A stretch of DNA of 64,000 nucleotides from Xanthostigma xanthostigma. Its lineage: Eukaryota > Arthropoda > Insecta > Raphidioptera > Raphidiidae. The stretch lies in NCBI GenBank assembly GCA_963575645.1, contig OY754466.1, forward strand, positions 41,820,001-41,884,000. The letters run 5' to 3'. The notes under the pieces were generated by a model. That model saw nothing but the letters and a program-made list of their open reading frames with translations. It did not search any database and was not told the origin of the DNA. Shown here piece after piece: positions 21,367-32,712 of the stretch; position 1 is the first letter of the stretch, and every line of letters starts with the position of its first letter. The translations under genes and the position numbers were made by a program.

Positions 21367-21872
21367 TTTAAAGAATAGCTTCTGTTGCTACATTGTTGAA
21401 ACACCCATTGTTACATGTCTATATTAGAAAAATTAATTTCTCAAACAATGTCACCATCGGGATACGAACCACGAATCTTTCCACTATCGCGGCGGACATT
21501 ACTCCACAGTGACACAGTAAGGTCAATTCATCATTCCAATATATAGCCATTTGATTAATATAAGAAAACAACTTTCATCGTTGATTCACCCACAGCTCTC
21601 ACTTCTGTGAAGGTTCATATCTGACGTTATCTAAGATAAAAATTAGCTCTCGCATGATGTGGAATATACAGTTACAAATGGCTATACTATATTGGAATGA
21701 TGAATTGACCTTACTGTGTCACTGTGGAGTAATGTAACTCAGTCCGCCGCTATAGTGGAAAGATTCGGGGTTCGTATCCCGATGGTGACATTGTTTGAGA
21801 AATAAATTTTTCTAATATAGACATGTAACAATGGGTGTTTCAACAATGTAGCAACAGAAGCTATTCTTTAAA
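21367..21872. mobile_element. Palindromic pair of tRNA-headed SINE-like units
   Basis: Two nearly identical arms of about 200 bp face each other around a 120-bp centre. Each carries a Pol III B-box-like ggttcgtatcccgatgg (right arm) or its complement (left arm), plus gtggaaagattcg. The outer ends are tttaaagaatagcttctg and its complement. The tRNA-like part suggests a SINE inserted twice head to head or copied by fold-back. Confidence 0.7.
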
Positions 21873-22022
21873 ATTATAATTACTGTTGATTTTTTGAGTC
21901 CCTATTTCCACAAAGTATCTCCCTACACTGCTCAGCCAACATTACGTTAGACAACATTTAATCTCAGATACTGTTATTTCTTATTGATCTATGGCTCTAG
22001 AAATTATAATTAAAGTGTCTTT

Positions 22023-22437
22023 AGGCCGCTGCACACGAGGCTGGAAACATTGCTTGGACTTCTGCTGGCCGGCAGGCTGGGTGCGAGGCTGGAAATGACG
22101 TTACTGCGGACTCGCCTGCTAGCTCACAAGACAGATTTTAAAATTAAAACAGGGGCTATTTTTCTTGCTAGGTTCTCTGCTTGCTCTGAGCAAGAACCGA
22201 TCAGGAAACAGTATCTTGTCACGTGGGCGACGTGAACAAACGCCCACAAACCAACATGGCGTCATTCTGCTCTGTTTTGTTCTGTGCACCAGATCTATCC
22301 CCAAAACAAGCTTGAAAAGACGTCTCGTGTGAAGCGAGCACATGATAACAGTAGTCAAGAAAACCAGCGCTAGAAAACTAGTAGGCAAATCTAGCAAGGG
22401 ATCTAGCGGAAGATTCAGCCTCGTGTGGAGGGGCCTT
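22023..22437. mobile_element. Miniature inverted-repeat element, copy 1
   Basis: The ends aggccgctgcacacgaggct and agcctcgtgtggaggggcct are inverted copies. The interior is close to 52926-53333, sharing gaaacagtatcttgtcacg and ggggctatttttc. Flanks suggest a TTTA target duplication. No open transposase; the short frames inside are not genes. Confidence 0.75.
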
Positions 22438-22608
22438 TAATCTCAGGTCTAGCTTCTCCTTCTTTGCCAAACTAGTTAACGTTTCTTTTCGTTAATGTTA
22501 AAATCGTCAACGACTATTAAATCCAGCTGTTTCTTTTTTCTTCAGTAACCGACTTTTGTGTTTAGTATGCTGACGGGATATGTGAACTGGTTTCTGTTAT
22601 GATTACAG

Positions 22609-22810
22609 GGTGCTACAAAACTCAATGGCGGCCACGTACGAAGACCAGGGCCCCATACAAAATTTTAGGATAGAAATGTCTATATTTTATATCGTTTACT
22701 TCGTCGTCTTTCCGTTCTTCTTTGTAAATATCTTCGTTGCCTTGATTATCATCACGTTCCAGGAGCAGGGCGAAGCCGAGCTACAGGACGGAGAGATTGA
22801 TAAAAATCAG
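22609..22810 (+). CDS. cac: Exon: IIIS6 and start of III-IV linker
   Basis: The acceptor tgattacag precedes 22609; the donor gtaaaa follows 22810; 202 nt, phase 2 in and 0 out. It encodes [40 protein letters not shown] and [20 protein letters not shown] (IIIS6), then GEIDKNQ. The distal part begins the short cytoplasmic III-IV linker. The start Q codon is completed from the previous exon. Confidence 0.97.
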
Positions 22811-23304
22811 GTAAAATTTATTGTATCACATTTTAACTGTGTTTTCGTTTATATCTGTTTAAATATGCAAAGATTGAATTCAATTGAATAATGATTACAA
22901 TTTATGATGGTTTTCTAATCATTTTCTGCAACAAAATGTAAATCTGCATTTAGTTGAAAGCACGTTTTGACTCAGACTCTGGCCAAAACTTCTAGGAGGA
23001 AACATCGCTTCCTATTATGGAGTCTTCAGCTCCACCTTATTACAGTCTTGCCTCGCGGAGTTGGGCCATGTTCAACGCCGTACTGAAATTTGGTCTCGAT
23101 CCATTCAGTCGTTTGACTAACAAAAAGACGGACAGACTTTCTTTCTTTATTAAGCGATAATATAAAATTTCGAAACGCGAATTTTAGCCAAAATTGTAAA
23201 TCTGATAAAAAAAAATTAAAAATGATATTCGCATTTAAATGTCAAAATTAATTAGATATTCACAGTTCGGTGAATTTTTTAAATGGTCAAATATTTTGTT
23301 CTAG
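22811..23304 (+). other. Intron between IIIS6 and IVS1 exons
   Basis: 494 bases. A weakly repeat-like stretch at 23090-23200 (tttggtctcgatccattcag, then acaaaaagacggacag) resembles the repeat at 7540. Nothing coding. Confidence 0.7.
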
Positions 23305-23469
23305 AAATCGTGTATAGACTTTACAATTCAGGCGCGTCCATTGGAGCGATATATGCCAAGCAAGAGGAAAAGCGTCAAGTACAAAATATGGCAAGTCGTG
23401 GTCTCGACACCTTTCGAGTACTTCATCATGATGTTAATTGTGTTCAATACTATACTGCTGATGATGAAG
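23305..23469 (+). CDS. cac: Exon: III-IV linker and segment IVS1
   Basis: The acceptor ttttgttctag precedes 23305; the donor gtatga follows 23469; 165 nt, phase 0 on both sides. It reads KSCIDFTIQARPLERYMPSK, RKSVKYKIWQVVVSTPFEYF, IMMLIVFNTILLMMK. The first part completes the III-IV linker (KSCIDFTI-ARPLERYMP) and FEYFIMMLIVFNTILLMMK is helix IVS1. Longer open frames in this interval read another phase and are shadows. Confidence 0.96.
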
Positions 23470-24130
23470 GTATGACGAAACGTTCACATTATTATACTAA
23501 TCAACGACTGTATCTCTACTCCGCGCTGCCAATGCAATTGAGAACTATTATTTATTTTTTTTATAAACATTTGACAATTATTCATTTCTCAACGGCTGAT
23601 TTATATGATTCTACGTATGAAAAAACTGTTATTGGTTTTGATTCATAAACGATAAATGCGTTCAATAATCGTGTTTGTAATGGGACTTGGCCCGCTTTCT
23701 TAAAATTGAAGCTCTTACTTTATTTATGAGAAAATTTCCAGTTAAAATTTCTGTTAATGCGTACGATGACACGGGTAACGACTCACTTTTAATAATACTG
23801 ACCAATGAAATTGATGGATTTCATTGCAACTCGAATGTAACGTTGTCGCGATTTATTTTTTGTTCATATTCACTCATACTACGTGTAATAATATGTATCT
23901 TATATTGGTTTATACTGTACCAGAGTAGAAGTCTTGGTACAGTCGACGTTGCTGCTCTCTTATTGGATATATGTAGTAAGGAAAATACTTTTGTCTACAA
24001 TTGGATGCCTCCAATTGCATTCTGACCCCAGCCAATAGAGGTATTACGGTAGGACGCAGCTAAGACATATGCCAATGAACGAAGATAAAAAATGTGATCG
24101 TTCTTTTTGTTTAATATGGTTAAGATGTTC

Positions 24131-24404
24131 AAATCTTTGATTAACGTCTGATTAGAACTCTTCAATAAATAAAATTATCGACCAATTTTGTTTGTTATTA
24201 TTTTTTCAATATTTATATTTTAAAAATATCTATCACGAATTCCATTCAAAGTAAATAGAAACTAATTATTAATTATTTTTTTTATATTTTTAGATCCGTT
24301 CTGAAGAAGATCCAAATCCGGATCGAAACGTTAATGTATTAATTTTTTTTATATTGTTTGTTAATATATTGTCTGAAAAATTGGTCGATAATTTTATTTA
24401 TTGA
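24131..24404. mobile_element. Short Penelope-like copy, 15-bp target duplication
   Basis: 274 bp flanked by ATGGTTAAGATGTTC at 24116-24130 and 24405-24419. The left end, aaatctttgattaacgtctg, and the inverted ends ataaaattatcgaccaattt match the family at 2856 and 30725. The hammerhead-like motif at 24301-24333 is inside. No coding remains. Confidence 0.85.
24301..24333 (+). ncRNA. Hammerhead-ribozyme-like motif in the short Penelope-like copy
   Basis: CUGAAGA, A, GAUCC/GGAUC hairpin, GAAACGUU. The following AAUG can pair with the preceding CGUU (one G-U), giving stem I. The UH cleavage position would be the second U of GUU. Confidence 0.45.
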
Positions 24405-27400
24405 ATGGTTAAGATGTTCCTGAGTTACCAACAGATAACTCCCAATCAGAGTTAGCTTATTTTAGATTCCCATTTTCTAAGCTGTACAATGGACTGAAAA
24501 CTTAGCCGGAAGTTTTGAATTGCGATATTATTATTGACAACGACGTTTTCTCATAAAATAGGAATTCGGCGATAATATAACGTACATATTATATAAGCTA
24601 TTTGATGATGTAATAAAAAATTTTGTTTAAAAAAATAGTTTCTCTTTGCAATGGCCAGCATTAATTCGTAATAACAGAATTTTAAGAATAATTAAATGGT
24701 ACAATAATTTGATTTAATAATATATAAAATAATAATTATATCAGGTATAGGTACCAATTTCAACCGAGAAATAAGAAAGACAATTTTAAAAAAATGTTTT
24801 TCCATTTGATTTTTTTATTTTTAACTTAGTTCAGTATTTACGTTTAATTTTCAAATATTTTTTGTCATTATACTGCATGATTTTTTAGAAACTTTGGAGA
24901 TTTTTCTTTAAAAAATAACGGATTGTATAAAAAAAAGTTAGAACGAAAGTTGTTGGGTTTCGAGGGGAAAATCGCCACCACCTCCCCCCTTAGCAGGGGC
25001 GGTGACCTTTGATTTTTAAATGGGAACCCCCATTTTTTATAGTCTTTCTTATTTTCAGGTTCCAATTATAACGTAATAATATTATTATTCTACCTAATCA
25101 AATATTTCTTAATAATGACACACACGCCTAATACATACATACACACATACAAACAGTTATCTCTCTGTCTTTGTTGAATGTTGCGCTGCTTTAAACTATC
25201 TCTTTCTATCTATTTTCTCTCTTTATCTCTCTGATCACGTCTCTCTTTCAGTATAATGGAATGTGTAGCACTTTGCCGTGTTGATTTGTTCTTCTTTTTC
25301 TTTCTTCAGATATTATGAAGATAATGAATTTGTGTTTTTGTCACTCGCAACACAACATGAAAAAAGTCTATAAAAAGTGCATAAATTATCTTTTTTTAGA
25401 ACTGGTCGTCGATAAAAGAAGTTGCGATCAGAATGTGAATTTTATGTTTTAATTTTGTCCAGATGTTAGATATTACCTTCATAGAGAACAATCTGACTTT
25501 TTGTTTGAGACAAAATTTATATGTATACACGTACTTTTGATTTTGAAGATTTTTAACAATCGGTACGTTATATTATATAAATTTTGTCGTTTGTAATTGT
25601 ATTCCTTGAACAGGTTTTTTTTGTAGTAAGGATGTCAAGCATTTTTGAAGAAAATGTCCCTACTTTTTTGTAAAAACCATATTTTTTTTAATTAAAATTG
25701 CTCAATACTTTTCAAACGAAATAATGCATCTTATTTCTTAAGCATGCTGGAATAAATTACTGATCCAGATATCTTTGCATTTACGTATATCAAGTAAAAC
25801 AATTGCATGTAAGCTTTCTTACATAACCTCAATTCCAACTATCTATGTAGACGATGTGACATAACACACTCTGTACTGTAAACGTCGTTACAAACAACCT
25901 GAGAAGTCAGTATAGAAAGATTTAAAATCTAGCTGAACTTTTTAATAAATACGTAAATTATAATTAGTCGGAGCTCCTACCGTACAATAGTCTACTGGAC
26001 AACTCTACTAAAATTCCATTAATGAATTTAATACATAATACGACGGAAAACATTAAATTGATGGCAAATTTGTTTAATTTGTTTTATCATTTTTTATTGT
26101 CACTATCTCAAATACGACTCAACACTACCTACTTGATAAAATTTGTACAGATTATAGGAAAGTATCGGTTATTACCATTTATCTTTGTCTGCCTTCTATT
26201 TTTTTTGCGTAGATACCTAGCAGCCCTCGTTCTGTCAATTGATAAATTTTTAGTATGAGGTTTGCCAGATATGCAAAAAAAATGCAAGGCAAACAACGAA
26301 TATTGTAAATCATTAGTTCTCTATAATCTCTAAAAACTCCATCAAGTAGTGTGTACAGCCTTTTTTGAAAAAAATTTAATCAATCTGAAACCAATTTTGC
26401 GTTTTTCATCCTATTATTAAATTCAATAATAAAATTTCATCGTGTAGTAGACTTTTGTACAGTGTGATCTTGGACTAATTGCCAAGATTTTAAATCTAAG
26501 ACTCAACTTTTTGTGAATACAATAATAATATCCATCATTTTAGTGCACTTGCATGCTAGCATTCACGAATAGTATAAGCTTGGTTTTCAATTTTACAATA
26601 AAAAAAACTGATCGCACCCTTTTTTCTTTTTATATGCTTTATACAAATGCATTGTGCAAAAATATATGATTAAAAAACACACAGTTTGAAATTACTAAAT
26701 GAAATATGTAATATCGAAACACACCTCACGATTTTAAAAATAAAAAACGCATGCGTGTATGTTATGTATGTGTGAACCGTCATTTAATATATTAATCGTC
26801 CTTTATTTTTTGTGCAATTTCGTCTGCACCATTTGAAATGGTTACTAAATGTGAATGGTCTACGGTGTTTGTTTTTATTTTTTTTTTTAATGTTTGTATC
26901 AAATTTATCCAAGATTGTTCCTATTTAAACATTCATAATATAAATTATTACACCTGTTCGATTTTCATATTATGAAAAATCAATTTATTTATTTTTTATT
27001 AATTTTTTGTTGGAGAGTTATTTTGTTTACTTTACTACTGATATTTGATTGTTGTTTATTAATTTGATTTACTTGTCCCGCCGACTTTATTTTCAATTAT
27101 CATCTTAACGTTTGTTCAAATATAACATTAATTTGCGTTTCTAGATTAGATTAATGACGTCTTAATCATAAATAATAAATATTTTGTGCCTGAAGTACCT
27201 ATCTTTTTAATCTCGAATTGAAATATTTTGTTTTTTTCAACTATAAAAAATAATATAAAACCGGCTTACACGTTCATCTTTTATGAGATAATTCGTTTTA
27301 TAATTCGATTTTACGAGAAATTATAATTTTTGTATCGATTCTGCACAAAAATTGCTAAGGTAGTATATTCATTATAGATGCCAGAGAGCTAAATTTGAAA

Positions 27401-27450
27401 TCAACCTAAGAACAAAATATAGTTGTTATTTTAGGTTTGATAAAGGGTAT

Positions 27451-27767
27451 GTTCCGAAATATAACCCAGTATACTGGTCACTGCTGATGACGTCATAAAT
27501 CCGAGGCCATAATTGTACTGGTGAGACAGATGTGACGTATAATAAATATTTACCCGGACGTGTGCATCAGACTTTGCGGAATTTTTTATTTTATTATTTG
27601 TTATTTGCAATAATGTCTGCTCAACAAAGTGAACAATTACTTTTGGTGGACGAGGGAAATTATAATATGTCAATGCGTTGGCCAGTATATTCCGTAACGA
27701 ATCAACAGTATGGCGTCGATTCATGACGTCATTAGTACTGGCCAGCATACTGGGTTATAATTCGAAA
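27451..27767. mobile_element. Terminal-inverted-repeat element with small open frame
   Basis: The inverted ends cgaaatataacccagtatac and gcatactgggttataattcg enclose about 315 bp with gatgacgtcat-like subterminal motifs. A plus-strand frame from an ATG at 27613 encodes MSAQQSEQLLLVDEGNYNMS, followed by about 18 further residues and a stop. It might be a transposase fragment, but I recognise no domain. Confidence 0.6.
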
Positions 27768-28402
27768 CACAAATATTTTGACCTATGTTGCTTTGTTAAT
27801 ATTTTCTAGAAACGCAATTCAAGTAACAGTTACAAATAAATATTTTGCGCCAGATTTTCGAATAAACGTTTCAAGGCTTGTATAACATCCTGATTCCAAA
27901 CAATCCAAAGCTTTTATTTTTAATATACGTTTATTCGAAATAATGACATTTTGAATCATCTTTGGAAAATTTCTTTTACAGGCTTGCAACGATATTAAAA
28001 TGTGATTTTAAATATTTTTTTAATTATTTGCTATATAAGTGCATAATATATTTCACACATGTGGTCTTGAGATGGTCGTCACCACAAAATTTGACTGATG
28101 AGTCTTCCCGAAAAGGAAATTTGGCTGCATCACTGCTTTTATTTATTAATTATTTATTTGTAACTGATTTACATCAAATTAAAAAAAAACTATTTGAATT
28201 TTTCATAAATCAATTTTTCTGAAAACAGTAATAAGAAAGACTTGGCGTCAATCCGTACTCGAAGGTTTTCTATAAACGCAATTATTTTTCGGTAAACTGG
28301 TGTTCTAAGGTTTTACCGTAAACGCAGTTATCGAATAAGTGATTTATTGAAACTAAGGTTCTGACGGCGGGCCAAGTGTATACTGTATATGTCTGTTGAC
28401 AG

Positions 28403-28513
28403 TACCATGGGCAAGATCCTGTATATAAAGAAACGCTGAAGTACCTCAACATGGGCTTCACGGGAATGTTCACCATCGAGACGATACTCAAGATTATGGC
28501 GTTTGGAGTTAGG
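28403..28513 (+). CDS. cac: Alternative exon A: IVS1-S2 loop and segment IVS2
   Basis: Bounded by ctgttgacag and gtaagc; 111 nt, phase 0 on both sides. It encodes YHGQDPVYKETLKYLNMGFT then GMFTIETILKIMAFGVR, an extracellular loop followed by IVS2. The aromatic-x-x-acidic pattern of the charge-transfer centre (F-T-I-E) and the following lysine are present. This version resembles the Drosophila IVS2 sequence (LKYINMGFTGMFS-ET). A second 37-codon exon of the same phase and length occurs at 37770-37880. Including both would duplicate S2, so they should be used alternatively. Confidence 0.93.
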
Positions 28514-30361
28514 GTAAGCCTTTATAATATATACAATATCTATGTTTCAGTAACTCTTTACTACAACATTCTGTCAGTGTCGAGAATTTGTAGGTTTCTG
28601 GTAAAGGTTTGTAGATTCTATATGAAAACAACTTTTTGATTGTTTTATTTCAATTTAGTTAACTTAGTATAAGTAATAAATAAAAGAAAAATTCCAACAA
28701 ATTACATCTGTCTGGCAAGAAAGAAGACTATTGCGCATTCCGCTGCAGTGGATGTGCTCTATTATCATTTTGCGCGGTCACGCAAGAAGTTGTATCGAGG
28801 TTTAATTTAAATTGTACCTTTTTGAAAAGGCGAGATTCTGTTCTATAAAATGGAACTATTTTTAGACTGATTCGAGTTTATAATTGCTCTTAAAATTGTA
28901 ACTGAAAATGGCGAGCAAAAGTTGTCGGTTGGTCTATACGTACGTCCGAGCTCTACAGATCGCAATTTTGGTCGGATCGCCTTGGTTTATATTTTATTCA
29001 CTTTGTTTACTATCAGATTAGAGCCCTATTTATATTCACCGAAATGCGTCCAATACTTCAATTTTTATAAACATTTTTAAAATTTGTTTTTAAATTTTTA
29101 TCATACCGTGGAAAACTTAACGGGTTGTGCACTTTTGATTTGATTTTTTTTTAACTATATTAAATCAAAGAAAATTTTCAACAAGTTACATCGTTCTATA
29201 GGGAAAAATATTACTTTTAAAACGTTTTATAACTCAAACAATATTGTGCGTATTTTAAAAAAATCACAAAAAATAATAAGCTCTGCTTGTTACTTCAAAA
29301 ATTCAATATATTTAATATAGACACTCTAAAATTTAAGATCGCTTCTTTAGATTCTACTAAATCAACGCTCTATTTAAACGTCTGCTGTTTAAAAATAATT
29401 TCAATATATAAACTTTTGAAAGGTAATCATGCGGAAATAAAATGTTGAAAAACTAACGACCTTGTTTCACCGACCCGTCATGGCAACGCAACCCTTTGAG
29501 CTTCTAAGGTCTCTGTAGGTTGCCAATAAGCAACCACAAACACTAGAGAAGACGCAGTATCAAAAAATTTGTGGCAAACATCGATTTTATGTTGAACTTT
29601 GTTCAAAATTCACATATAAAACATCTATTTTATTAAAAGTTTTTTTTTTACTTCAAAAATTTAAAAAAATCGATAAAATTGCTTGTATATCGTTTAAAAT
29701 AATTACTTTGCAAAAAAATAGTGGTCTTAAAGTTCCATTGGCAGCTGAGGGAAGTAAACGCTGTGTATTTAACTGGAAGCTCAACCATCACAGTTGCAAC
29801 TGCCTGTAGTATATAATCGGCGTGGAGGTCGGGTGAGGTACGCTTCATATAACTACATACATTTTGCTGGAAGTTCAACCAGTCACTGCCAAGGCGAGTC
29901 GATTAGGCACGGTCTTGATTGTATGAAGGTTTCAATCTATTATATAAAGTCCCCTTTTCGTGTTTGTCTGTATGCTTTGACGGATCTACAGAGAATTGTA
30001 GGTAAATTGGTATGGACACCTATACAGGGTGTCCCATTTTAAACGGGCCGTCCTTATATTTCAGAATGTCGCAGGCGTGATAGAAAAAGTTCTGCGAATA
30101 AAAGCTGGTTACTATCGAGTGATCAACGTAATGTCGAACCGCAACGTGTCACAGGTGTCGCCACAGTCGAGATAGCAACTACAACTTTGTTTCTTTTTTT
30201 AATGAAGACCCACATTTTTTACTAGCTCATTAGAAAGAGGAGAGGAAATGCTATCAATGACGGTCGAACCATTTTTTGCTCTAGTCCATTTTTGTCAGTA
30301 ATGGTAATTTTTTTTAGCCTTGTTTGATCCTATATAAATTGTTCGAACTTACCTCTATTCT

Positions 30362-30523
30362 ACAATAAATAAAATTATCGACCAATTTTTCAAAAAATTA
30401 TATTGACAAAAAATATAACTAACTTCAATAAATTTTGTCAATATAATTGTCTGAAAAATTGGTCGATAATTTTATTTATTGACGAGTACTAATCAGACGT
30501 TAATCAAAGATTTGATTACCTCA
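30362..30523. mobile_element. Short Penelope-like fold-back copy
   Basis: A near-perfect palindrome of ataaaattatcgaccaattt and its complement, with loop aatataactaacttc, followed by the family end gacgttaatcaaagatttga. A weak target duplication starts ttacctc on both sides. Confidence 0.7.
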
Positions 30524-30724
30524 ATATCATTGTAAACAATGTGAAAAATGACCATTACAGAAAAAAATGGGCTGGAGAAAAAGCTATGGATCTGTGGATT
30601 TCCATTTCAAACAACAGTCGTGGTTGCTTCACGACTGTGGCGCCACATGTAATATGTTGTGTTCCTGAACTACATTGCCTCTTTGATAGTAGGCAACTTT
30701 CCATTTAAAGCTTTTTCCCCCATG

Positions 30725-31137
30725 AAGTAAATAAAATTGTCGACCAATTTTTCTCAGATCATACGATATATTGACAAAAATGATAAAAATACAAATCAAT
30801 ATAACACAAGATGACGTATCGATCCGGATTTGGATCTTCTTCAGAAATATCTAAAAAATATAAAAATTAATTAGTATTAAGTAATAGATTTAACGCAGGA
30901 TTGAAACTTTGAATGATTAAAAAATAATGAAAGTTTCAATCCTGCGTGAAATCTATTACTTAATACTAATTAATTTTTATATTTTCTAGATATTTCTGAA
31001 GAAGATCCAAATCCGGATCGAAACGTCATCTTGTGTTATATTGATTTGTATTTTTATCATTTTTGTCAATATATCGTATGGTGTGAGAAATTTTATTTAC
31101 TTGAAGAGTTCTATTCAGACGTTAATCAAAGATTTGA
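30725..31137. mobile_element. Penelope-like head-to-head copy, 13-bp target duplication
   Basis: 413 bp flanked by TTTTTCCCCCATG at 30712-30724 and 31138-31150. Two terminal blocks of about 170 bp face each other and are almost identical, each with the cgatccggatttggatcttc motif. The right end again reads cagacgttaatcaaagattt. No coding is left; it looks like two terminal repeats with the body lost. Confidence 0.85.
30996..31028 (+). ncRNA. Hammerhead-ribozyme-like motif (right arm of the head-to-head copy)
   Basis: CUGAAGA, A, GAUCC/GGAUC hairpin, GAAACGUCA. A mirror copy on the minus strand at 30812-30844 has one change in the GAAA box (gtatcg), which would kill it. Stem I is not convincing here. 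Confidence 0.4.
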
Positions 31138-31339
31138 TTTTTCCCCCATGCCTGGAAAATTCTGAGACATAAGGACAGCCCGTTTAAAATGGAATATGTG
31201 GGTCTAGTTAACTACTGCCAAATACGAGATTGGGACAGACGGCGCCGAATTTTGCAAATAACTGGAGGAAATTTTTGACAGAATACGTAGCAATAGGATC
31301 AATAAAAAGCAAAACTGAATTTAAAATGGAATTTATCAC

Positions 31340-31371
31340 TAACGTTTCGATACACTTTGTATCATCTTCAG
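31340..31371 (-). ncRNA. Hammerhead-ribozyme-like motif, independent family
   Basis: On the minus strand: CUGAAGA, U, GAUAC/GUAUC hairpin, GAAACGUU. The following AGUG pairs with the preceding CGCU to form stem I (one U-G). The stem sequences differ from the 2856 family while pairing is kept. Confidence 0.5.
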
Positions 31372-32712
31372 AGCGTTACGAAACATTATAGTCATAAATG
31401 CAATTTTAAATTCAGCATTGCTTTGATCATATTGCCACGGATTCTTCCAAAAACTTCCTTCAATAGTTTTCATGGATCACAATTGTTCTATTTGCTCAAT
31501 GAGTCAACGTCATATTTTGCAAATAATGTTTTACTTATAATTGACGGCAATATTTTGATTAATAGTGGACGATATTTTTATATGAACACATGCTAGTGAA
31601 ATTACATTTCTCTCGAGAGAAGGTTATTTAGTTACGTCACTAATCATAAGAATTCTGGAAACACCAATTGATAAGTAAGTATTTCTTCTCTGAAAACTTC
31701 GTATAAAAATGTGTTAAATTTAATATTATAATTTTTGTTCTCTTAACAGAAATGAAAACTGTTATAATTTGATGTAGATTTCGTTACCTTCATTTTATAA
31801 TTTTGAAATATTCATTTCATTTTTTAAACTTTTCTTTTGGTTTATACAAAACCATTTTAAGTATACAAATCCTTTTCATTTCCACAACTTTTCCTTAGTA
31901 TGACCTTGTGAAGTTTGAAATAGCATGAAGCATGTTTGCTTTCTGAAATGTCTTTTATGTTATTTGCATGGATTTAGTGCTTTGCTATGTATTTTTTACG
32001 TTGCATGTGACAGCATGCTGCGAGCTCTAGTTCTGTACTTGACATGCAATTTGCTAGTTATGTGTTTTTGGCTATTATTTAACTCAGATTTCAACATCTT
32101 TCGTAAACTTACAGAATATCTATTTATGTTTAAATTTCTTATATTCATAGTTTTCAAAACTGAATGGCTAATTCAGTAGTTTTGCATGTAAAAAATTAAA
32201 CTTAAAAAAAGATTAGTTTATTTATTTATTAGATGCGGCCATTATGTATTAATTCTGAGAATGAATTAGTCATTTTTTTTTTATTAATTATTACAATATA
32301 CATATTTTTACGCATATACAGTAATGCTCTGACATTTTTTGTGACGCTCGTCTTTAATCTTGAATAATTGGAAATGAAACTCGTTTTGTCGCCGTAAGAC
32401 TCAGATGACAAACTTTGCGATTATTAAAATCGTGGATCTAGACCAGTGATGTCGAAGATACGGCCCGCGACCGGAATCTATCCAGTGAGGATTTTAGACA
32501 CCTGGCATCAATGAGCTTATCAAAAACAATAGACTTCAGGTGTCTGGATCCTCAAGCTCATGATAATTTACCATTTTTATTACCTTTATATGAAAATTGA
32601 TTTAAACTAAATAAGTGAATAAAGATTTTAGTTTAGTATGTGTTTTAGTTTTTAACTTAGAGTCTAGCCCGCTAACACACCCTAATTCTTGTAGAAAAAT
32701 CAGTCTGATACC

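Larger units (their letters stand above)
21291..22608 (+). other. Intron between domain III pore and IIIS6 exons
   Basis: Holds the palindrome at 21367-21872 and a miniature element at 22023-22437. Nothing else was noticed. Confidence 0.8.
23470..28402 (+). other. Intron between IVS1 exon and IVS2 exon A
   Basis: Contains a small Penelope-like copy at 24131 and a terminal-inverted-repeat element at 27451. From 24420 to 27440 it is plain AT-rich sequence with a CTCT-rich patch near 25160-25260 and no feature that I can support. Confidence 0.7.
30028..31200. mobile_element. Inverted-repeat element hosting two Penelope-type insertions
   Basis: The left end cccattttaaacgggccgtc, followed by cttatatttcagaat, pairs with ttctgagacataaggacagc and ccgtttaaaatgg at 31160-31200. 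The internal space contains the fold-back copies at 30362 and 30725, both later insertions. The left end carries a cagggtgtcccatttt start, common to many insect inverted-repeat elements. Confidence 0.6.

Noticed and set aside
23283..23648. 121-codon frame as an independent gene
   Set aside because: It overlaps the IVS1 exon in another frame; the channel frame matches a known family exactly.
25140..25260. CRISPR-like or satellite array
   Set aside because: Only short CT-rich and ACATAC-rich runs with no regular unit.
28095..28120. CTGATGAG followed by cccgaaaa, a hammerhead-like string on the plus strand
   Set aside because: No stem II can form between the two boxes beyond a single pair, and it is not in a repeat unit; taken as chance.
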